A stretch of DNA of 10,274 bases, taken from contig CP070627.1 in NCBI GenBank assembly GCA_020355945.1, positions 980,481 through 990,754 of the forward strand, read 5' to 3'. Origin of the DNA: Candidatus Aminicenantota bacterium. GTDB lineage: Bacteria; Acidobacteriota; Aminicenantia; UBA2199. Below, piece by piece: positions 5,838 through 10,274 of this stretch (positions within the stretch are counted from its first letter, which is position 1; every line of letters begins with the position of its first letter). The position numbers and the translations under genes were made by a program. The notes beneath the pieces are model-generated. The model was not told the origin of the DNA. It was given only the letters and a program-made list of their open reading frames with translations, and did no database searches.

Positions 5838-5878
5838 CCCTTTAAAGAGTCCTAAATCCACCGCCAGATTTTGTAAAC

Positions 5879-5929
5879 CACGAAGAACACGAAGGGCACG
5901 AAGAAAGACCGCTGATAAACGCTGATGAA
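5879..5929. repeat. 9- and 10-bp-periodic intergenic repeats
   Basis: CACGAAGAA, CACGAAGGG, CACGAAGAA in tandem (5879-5905), then after 4 nt CGCTGATAAA and CGCTGATGAA (5910-5929). They lie in the gene-free 5786-6119 stretch between the Uma2 promoter and the end of the sulfatase gene. A 65-codon minus-strand frame (5817-6014) runs across them but its translation just reflects the repeats. Confidence 0.65.
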
Positions 5930-6047
5930 CATGATGGCCATGATAAAGGGCCCCTCTAATAAAAAGTTTTGGGAATGTTTCACGGACAGCAAGGAGCTGG
6001 CAGCCCCAACCCATTAAGTTAAATTTTTTGTTTTCCTCCTTATATTC

Positions 6048-6078
6048 GATCGTTTGACTTTTGAGTTGTCAAATGATC
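6048..6078. repeat. Hairpin downstream of the sulfatase operon
   Basis: GATCGTTTGAC (6048-6058) and GTCAAATGATC (6068-6078) form an 11-bp stem with one G-T position and a 9-nt loop, about 40 bp past the sulfatase stop. No T-run follows on the minus strand, so if it ends the operon's transcript it is not a classical intrinsic terminator. Next to it on the minus strand is AAGGAGG (6041-6035) with no start codon at usable distance. Confidence 0.45.
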
Positions 6079-6119
6079 TGCCTATATTACAGCATAAAAC
6101 AAGTATAGAGTCAAATATT

Positions 6120-7766
6120 TTATTTAGTTTGGAACCTTTTGCATTTCTTATCTTCTTTGAATGGTAGTTTCATCTTAGTGATGGGTTGCCAGCCCAGGCC
6201 ATAAAGCTCTCTAAATAGTTTAATCCTACTTACAGAACCTTTGGCTGTCCCTCCATTCCAGAGATCATATTGGGGATCAACATATTTTGAAAAGAATCTC
6301 TCCAATTGGGCATCCAGTTTTTTTATCACCTCCTGGTAAGCGGGCTGGCAGACGACATTTTTTGTTTCCGCCGGGTCCTTCGAAAGGTCGTACAACACAG
6401 GCTCTCCGACTTTTACTTTTGTATTCATTCTTTTCCAGTAAGAGTATGTGGGTGTACGTATGCCCCTGGTTTCCTCTTGCTCGAAGTACACTACTTCAGG
6501 CCAATCATTGATTCTCTTTTCACCTCTCAATATAGGCGCAAAAGACCTTCCAGGGCTATTCTCGTATACTACATCACCGAATCCGAGGTAGTCGGTTATC
6601 GTTATTGGTATATCATATTGACCGATCATCATGCCGTTAACCAGGCCCCATTTTTTTCCTCCGGAAGGTTTTACGATGAAGGGCACCCTCATGGCTGTGG
6701 TATAGAGAGTAGACGGCATGGTCACAATGGTATGCGTCCAGAGACCGTGCTGCCCCATATAATTCCCCTGGTCAGAGGAATAAATGATCAGGGTGTTTTC
6801 ATACAATCCTTTTTTCTTCAAAGCTTCAATCACCGCTCCAACGCCATCATCCACCATGGTATTTTGAGACGCGATGTTTGCCCAGGAGTCGTGGTCTTCA
6901 TTCATCACCAGGATATCTTTAAGCCTTTGGCTGTCGTCGGAACAGGAACAGGGATCATCATTTTGAAAATGCTGCACCAACTCCATGATACCGTCATTAA
7001 TCGGTTCACGTGGAAAGGAAAGCAGCGCTTTATTTGCATAATCCTGGTAGTGACGGTTCTTTGCCGGTCCCACATTGGAGGGGGGGTTGGTATAAGGACC
7101 ATCGTAATTCAGTTGCAAATAAAAGGGCTTCTTATCTTCATAGTTTTTAATATATTCCACGGCCTTTTGAGTGAAGTAGTCTACAATATGATCTCCTTTG
7201 ACTGTAATTGCATTTTCCCTGTGTATTTCATAAACACAGTTGTTCCAGAAGTCCTGGATATCGCCCCGGTCAAGGACCAACCAATAATCAAAACCCGACT
7301 TCTTGTGTTGTTCAGGATGTCCCAGATGCCACTTCCCGATCAGAGCGGTTTGATAGCAGCGATTTTTAAGGGTAATCGCTATCGTTCTGAATTCCGGTAT
7401 GGCACACCAATAATCTGGCAAACCAGGCATCAATCGATCATCCAACCAATCATGAACACCGTGCTGGGAGGGCATCAGCCCGGTCATCAGGGTTGCCCGT
7501 GTGGGAGAGCACACACCATTGGCAGCATACACATTGGTGAATTTGATACCCTCTTTAGCCAACTGATCGATGTGGGGTGTCTTTATATCCGGGTTACCAT
7601 AGCACCCCACTGCCGAGGCCGGCTGGTTGTCGGAAAGTATAAACACGATATTCGGTTTCTTTAATTCTTTTTTGGGGCCTCCATATCCCCACATAGTGAA
7701 AACCACCAACACAAAAGCCAGTAAAATTACTGACTTTACACTTTTGTTCACAAATCTTGTCATCAT
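6120..7766 (-). CDS. Exported type I sulfatase (formylglycine, Cys-type)
   Basis: A 548-residue member of the arylsulfatase/alkaline-phosphatase superfamily that hydrolyses sulfate esters; the substrate cannot be read from sequence. Residues 1-30 form a signal peptide (basic start, hydrophobic 12-26). The formylglycine motif is CSPTR at 86-90 followed by ATLMTG, so Cys86 must be oxidised by a maturase, by FGE or, in anaerobes, anSME. Other active-site elements are GKWHLG (144-149, with K145 and H147) and SDQGN (331-335, with D332). The first metal motif reads SDN (45-47) where many members have DD. The C-terminal YDLSKDPAETKN (459-470) is typical. Two ATGs are possible (7766 and 7763); GGAGG at 7775-7771 fits the second better. 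It lies 17 bp after the octaheme cytochrome gene and is surely in the same operon. Confidence 0.92.
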   Translation of the reverse strand: MMTRFVNKSVKSVILLAFVLVVFTMWGYGGPKKELKKPNIVFILSDNQPASAVGCYGNPDIKTPHIDQLAKEGIKFTNVYAANGVCSPTRATLMTGLMPSQHGVHDWLDDRLMPGLPDYWCAIPEFRTIAITLKNRCYQTALIGKWHLGHPEQHKKSGFDYWLVLDRGDIQDFWNNCVYEIHRENAITVKGDHIVDYFTQKAVEYIKNYEDKKPFYLQLNYDGPYTNPPSNVGPAKNRHYQDYANKALLSFPREPINDGIMELVQHFQNDDPCSCSDDSQRLKDILVMNEDHDSWANIASQNTMVDDGVGAVIEALKKKGLYENTLIIYSSDQGNYMGQHGLWTHTIVTMPSTLYTTAMRVPFIVKPSGGKKWGLVNGMMIGQYDIPITITDYLGFGDVVYENSPGRSFAPILRGEKRINDWPEVVYFEQEETRGIRTPTYSYWKRMNTKVKVGEPVLYDLSKDPAETKNVVCQPAYQEVIKKLDAQLERFFSKYVDPQYDLWNGGTAKGSVSRIKLFRELYGLGWQPITKMKLPFKEDKKCKRFQTK

Positions 7767-7783
7767 GTAACCTCCATTTTTAG

Positions 7784-10147
7784 TTATTTTATTTTTATTT
7801 TGTTTGCACCCCTGTAAGAGAATCCCTGCCTTTGTGCCCGGGCTTGTAATTTACTGTTAATAAAATTTAAAAGATCAGGGCCTATGGAATTGGCAGGGTG
7901 GCTGGAAACCATTTGTTCAACAATTTGCTTTGCCTTACGAAGTTTTCCTGCTTTAATATAAAGACCGGCAGCAGCATACAGATAATCCATGTTGTCCGGT
8001 TCGATTTCCAGGGTTCTTAATAGGGCAGCTTCGGCTTCCTCAGGCCTTTTTAAATACTGCAGCAGCAGCCCAAGATTGTAATGTATCCTGGCTTGCTCCG
8101 GTAAGCCTTTTGCCGCCTTTTCCAGGTACTCTGCTGCTTCTGCAAACTGTTTCTTCTCTGCCAGCAGAAGTCCCAGGGAATATGCCGCTTCATAGAATTG
8201 GGGATGAGTGTTTAAAACGTCACGAAGCAGCGATTCGGTTTGGCTGTTTTTTCCCAGGCGGTTATACAACATAGCCAGGTTGATTTTGGCCGGATAATAA
8301 TCCTTATCCAATTGAATCGCCATTTTATAATTTTCAATTGCCCTTTCTAATTGCCCAATGTTAGCATACATGTTACCAAGGTTGAACCTGGCAAAAGGCA
8401 AATCCGCCGAATATTCCATGGTTTTTTGATATTCCAGCAATGCATCCCGGAAAGCCTTTGCCTGCCTTGCATTTAATTGACCGGCCGGTACTGCCGTTAG
8501 ATTCATGGCTGCTTCGATTCGTACGGCTTTAACCGGGTCGTTAAGTAAAGGCACTATTAATCTTATCCTTTCTGCCGAAGCCAGTGGATTGAGATAGCGA
8601 ACCGCTGTATGACGAATCAAGGCTTCCGGGTCATCGAGGGCCCGCTTAAATGCCAGTGTACTGTCCTCACCGGGATATGCACTTAAGAGAGTAAGGGCAG
8701 TGGCGCGAACTAAGACCGGGTATAACGGGTCATTAGCCAATTTGATAAGTTCACCCCTGGCTCCGGGTATTCGTCTGCGGCCCGCAGCCAGTATCGTACC
8801 GTAATGGGGCTTGCGACTGATACCGTACCATTGGGTAAACTGGTCTGCCGCCCATTTGACCGATTTATCCCGGTGGCACCGGTTACAGGCATTGGGAACA
8901 CTGAGTTTCCCGGTGAGATCCGGCCCGGGAACGCGGATGCTGTGGTCAGGCCTGTAATCGATGCCCATATAATAACGACCGGGCATGTGACATTTCACAC
9001 ACTCCGCCCCTTCGCCAACTTCGATGCGCTTCTTCCCATTGTCCGCATAAATAGCTTCTCCCTCTTCTCCCTTTTGCTTGTGAAAATGATGGTCTTTGGT
9101 GTTATAGGTATCACCGCGATGGCACTGCAGGCACAAGTCATTACCTTGCTTGACAGGTTTCAAACTGTGTATGTCATGACAATCACTGCAGCGTACATTG
9201 TTACGGTACATCTTGCTTTGCACAAAGGAGCCGTACACATACACCTCATCCAGTATCTGACCGTCGGAAAAATAGGTGGATTCATTTAAAAGTTCCGGCA
9301 CCAGGTTGTCCATCATGTCTTTTCCCCCATGATTGTAGTCGCCAAGTTGGGTGCGGCGGGAATGACACCGGGCACATAACCGTACCTGGTCAGTGGCATC
9401 CATACTGCCGGTTCGAACCACCAGGCCGAAGTTTTCTACCTCCCGAGACCGAGCCATTCCCGGCAGTTCCGCCCACTCCACGTGGCGAGAACCAGGCCCA
9501 TGACAGGCCTCACAACTTACATCGATTCCTGACCAGGTGGTGCAATAGACCCCGGTTTCCGGGTCATATCCTTTCTCAAGATTGGTGGAGTGACATTCGG
9601 CACACATGCCATTCCAATTTTGTCCGGCATTGGTCCAGTAAAGCCAATCGTCCGGCTGAATGTTCTCGTCAGGGTAAAGGTGATACCATCTCTTTTCTTT
9701 TACATCCCAGGCATAGGGCAAACACTGGAGACCACCACCAGGGAAGGGTACCAGGTACTGCTGCAGCGGGGTTACCCCAAAAGTGTAGGTGATTTCAAAC
9801 TCATCCATCTTACCCTTCGACCCCCGGGTATAAACGAAAAATTTTTTACCTTTACGATAAAAACGAGTCGTCACGCCCCGGTGTGCAAATACTGCATCAT
9901 TAAAGTCACCAAGCACGGTATGTTCATTGGCCTCATCCATGGCTTTGTCGTGATGGGAACCCTGCCATTGATCATATTCTCTTTTATGGCAGCCAATACA
10001 CCTCTCACGTCCCACAAAGGTGACAATAGGTTCCCGGTTATCCCGGAGTTCCAGGCGATCTACATATTTTACTTTTAACACGTATAACGGTATGATCAAT
10101 ACAATAACGATAGAAGCAATCAATCCTGTTATTTTCCACTCTTTCAT
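7784..10147 (-). CDS. Membrane-anchored octaheme c-type cytochrome with HEAT and TPR repeats
   Basis: A 787-residue protein. Residues 7-26 are an N-terminal membrane anchor, so the rest should face the periplasm. Eight CxxCH haem-binding motifs start at C50, C182, C212, C258, C320, C339, C383 and C421. The first, in C.GCH....WQGSHHDKAM, matches the cytochrome c554-like family. Residues about 465-555 look like HEAT repeats (LANDPLYPVLVRATALTLL; LDDPEALIRHTAVRYL; LNDPVKAVRIEAAMNL). Residues about 583-765 hold roughly five TPR units (FNLGNMYANIGQLERAIENY, etc.). The role is probably periplasmic electron transfer, with the repeats as a docking scaffold; no enzyme activity can be assigned. The ATG at 10147 follows GGAG at 6 nt, inside the end of the Rieske gene, whose stop is only 2 nt away. 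Confidence 0.92.
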   Translation of the reverse strand: MKEWKITGLIASIVIVLIIPLYVLKVKYVDRLELRDNREPIVTFVGRERCIGCHKREYDQWQGSHHDKAMDEANEHTVLGDFNDAVFAHRGVTTRFYRKGKKFFVYTRGSKGKMDEFEITYTFGVTPLQQYLVPFPGGGLQCLPYAWDVKEKRWYHLYPDENIQPDDWLYWTNAGQNWNGMCAECHSTNLEKGYDPETGVYCTTWSGIDVSCEACHGPGSRHVEWAELPGMARSREVENFGLVVRTGSMDATDQVRLCARCHSRRTQLGDYNHGGKDMMDNLVPELLNESTYFSDGQILDEVYVYGSFVQSKMYRNNVRCSDCHDIHSLKPVKQGNDLCLQCHRGDTYNTKDHHFHKQKGEEGEAIYADNGKKRIEVGEGAECVKCHMPGRYYMGIDYRPDHSIRVPGPDLTGKLSVPNACNRCHRDKSVKWAADQFTQWYGISRKPHYGTILAAGRRRIPGARGELIKLANDPLYPVLVRATALTLLSAYPGEDSTLAFKRALDDPEALIRHTAVRYLNPLASAERIRLIVPLLNDPVKAVRIEAAMNLTAVPAGQLNARQAKAFRDALLEYQKTMEYSADLPFARFNLGNMYANIGQLERAIENYKMAIQLDKDYYPAKINLAMLYNRLGKNSQTESLLRDVLNTHPQFYEAAYSLGLLLAEKKQFAEAAEYLEKAAKGLPEQARIHYNLGLLLQYLKRPEEAEAALLRTLEIEPDNMDYLYAAAGLYIKAGKLRKAKQIVEQMVSSHPANSIGPDLLNFINSKLQARAQRQGFSYRGANKIKIK

Positions 10148-10149
10148 TT

Positions 10150-10274
10150 TTATCTCCGAATACGCCTGCTGGTATCTACTTTTACGACGCCGTTTTCAAT
10201 GGTCACCGGGTGAAGGTCCAGGGCTCGGGGGGCTGGGGCACTGGTTACATTTCCGGCAATATCAAAGGCAGAAG
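10150..10274 (-). CDS. Rieske [2Fe-2S] protein, C-terminal end (partial)
   Basis: Only the last 41 or so codons are in the window; the gene continues beyond 10274. The readable end runs SAFDIAGNVTSAPAPRALDL, then HPVTIENGVVKVDTSRRIRR and the stop at 10150-10152. FD..G.V..APAPR.LDL followed by V.IENG.V.VDTSR is the stretch that follows the second cluster-binding box of Rieske proteins (the C-x-C-H-G-S-x-F-D region). The cluster ligands themselves lie outside. It is the first visible gene of the operon and overlaps the ribosome-binding region of the octaheme cytochrome gene. In this family it would take electrons from quinol through a cytochrome b. Confidence 0.8.
   Translation of the reverse strand, partial: SAFDIAGNVTSAPAPRALDLHPVTIENGVVKVDTSRRIRR

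Noticed and set aside
5817..6014. 65-codon minus-strand frame after the sulfatase gene
   Set aside because: It translates through the 9- and 10-bp intergenic repeats and its start is 20 nt from the nearest ribosome-binding-like site.
6306..7664. 452-codon open frame on the plus strand
   Set aside because: It lies wholly antisense to the sulfatase gene, whose motifs are intact; the translation has no recognisable domain and no ribosome-binding site. It is a shadow of the opposite coding strand.
8804..10078. Two plus-strand frames of about 160 codons (8804-9289 and 9590-10078)
   Set aside because: Antisense to the octaheme cytochrome gene with its eight CxxCH motifs; no motifs of their own.

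Overview
The window looks like a piece of a Gram-negative, probably anaerobic bacterial chromosome of moderate GC. This rests on a long c-type multiheme cytochrome, the C-terminus of a Rieske protein, an exported Cys-type sulfatase, and a load of small accessory genes (Uma2 nuclease, toxin-antitoxin, AbrB-like antitoxin, Rpn-tail-like small proteins). The mix fits environmental lineages such as Acidobacteriota/Aminicenantes-like or Desulfobacterota-like bacteria. The phylum cannot be settled from the sequence alone.

Left third (19-2643, minus strand): one large 874-residue protein. It joins a ribokinase/PfkB-like N-terminal region, a central AAA+ ATPase and a C-terminal RyR (ryanodine-receptor-type) domain. 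This is the most unusual gene here. Upstream of it lies a gene-free 645-bp stretch holding a degenerate 43-bp tandem array whose units can form hairpins, a 13-bp tandem duplication, and a REP-like sequence that recurs elsewhere in the window.

Middle (3220-5840): a small-gene accessory island. Two very AT-rich plus-strand small genes (3289-3627 and 3629-3808, the second only 59 codons) share three copies of one helical repeat resembling the tail of Rpn-family nuclease/transposase proteins. They converge on a doubtful small minus-strand ORF. Then, all on the minus strand, come a Phd/YefM-RelE/ParE toxin-antitoxin pair, an AbrB-like antitoxin with no visible toxin, and a Uma2 (DUF820) family endonuclease. 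Three promoters here share an almost identical extended -35 element (TTGACAAATTG-like). Two carry a 17-bp spacer with a good -10, and the third has a weaker -10. A long imperfect inverted repeat (4760-4895) with no transposase, and 9-bp-periodic intergenic repeats at 4084 and 5879, mark this as repeat-rich DNA.

Right (6120-10274, minus strand): a tight operon transcribed leftward. It runs from the end of a Rieske [2Fe-2S] protein (2-bp gap), through a membrane-anchored octaheme c-type cytochrome with HEAT and TPR repeats (17-bp gap), to an exported formylglycine-type sulfatase. The Rieske and octaheme genes look like parts of a quinol-oxidising/electron-transfer module whose cytochrome b would lie to the right of the window. 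Why a sulfatase is cotranscribed with it is not explained by the sequence.
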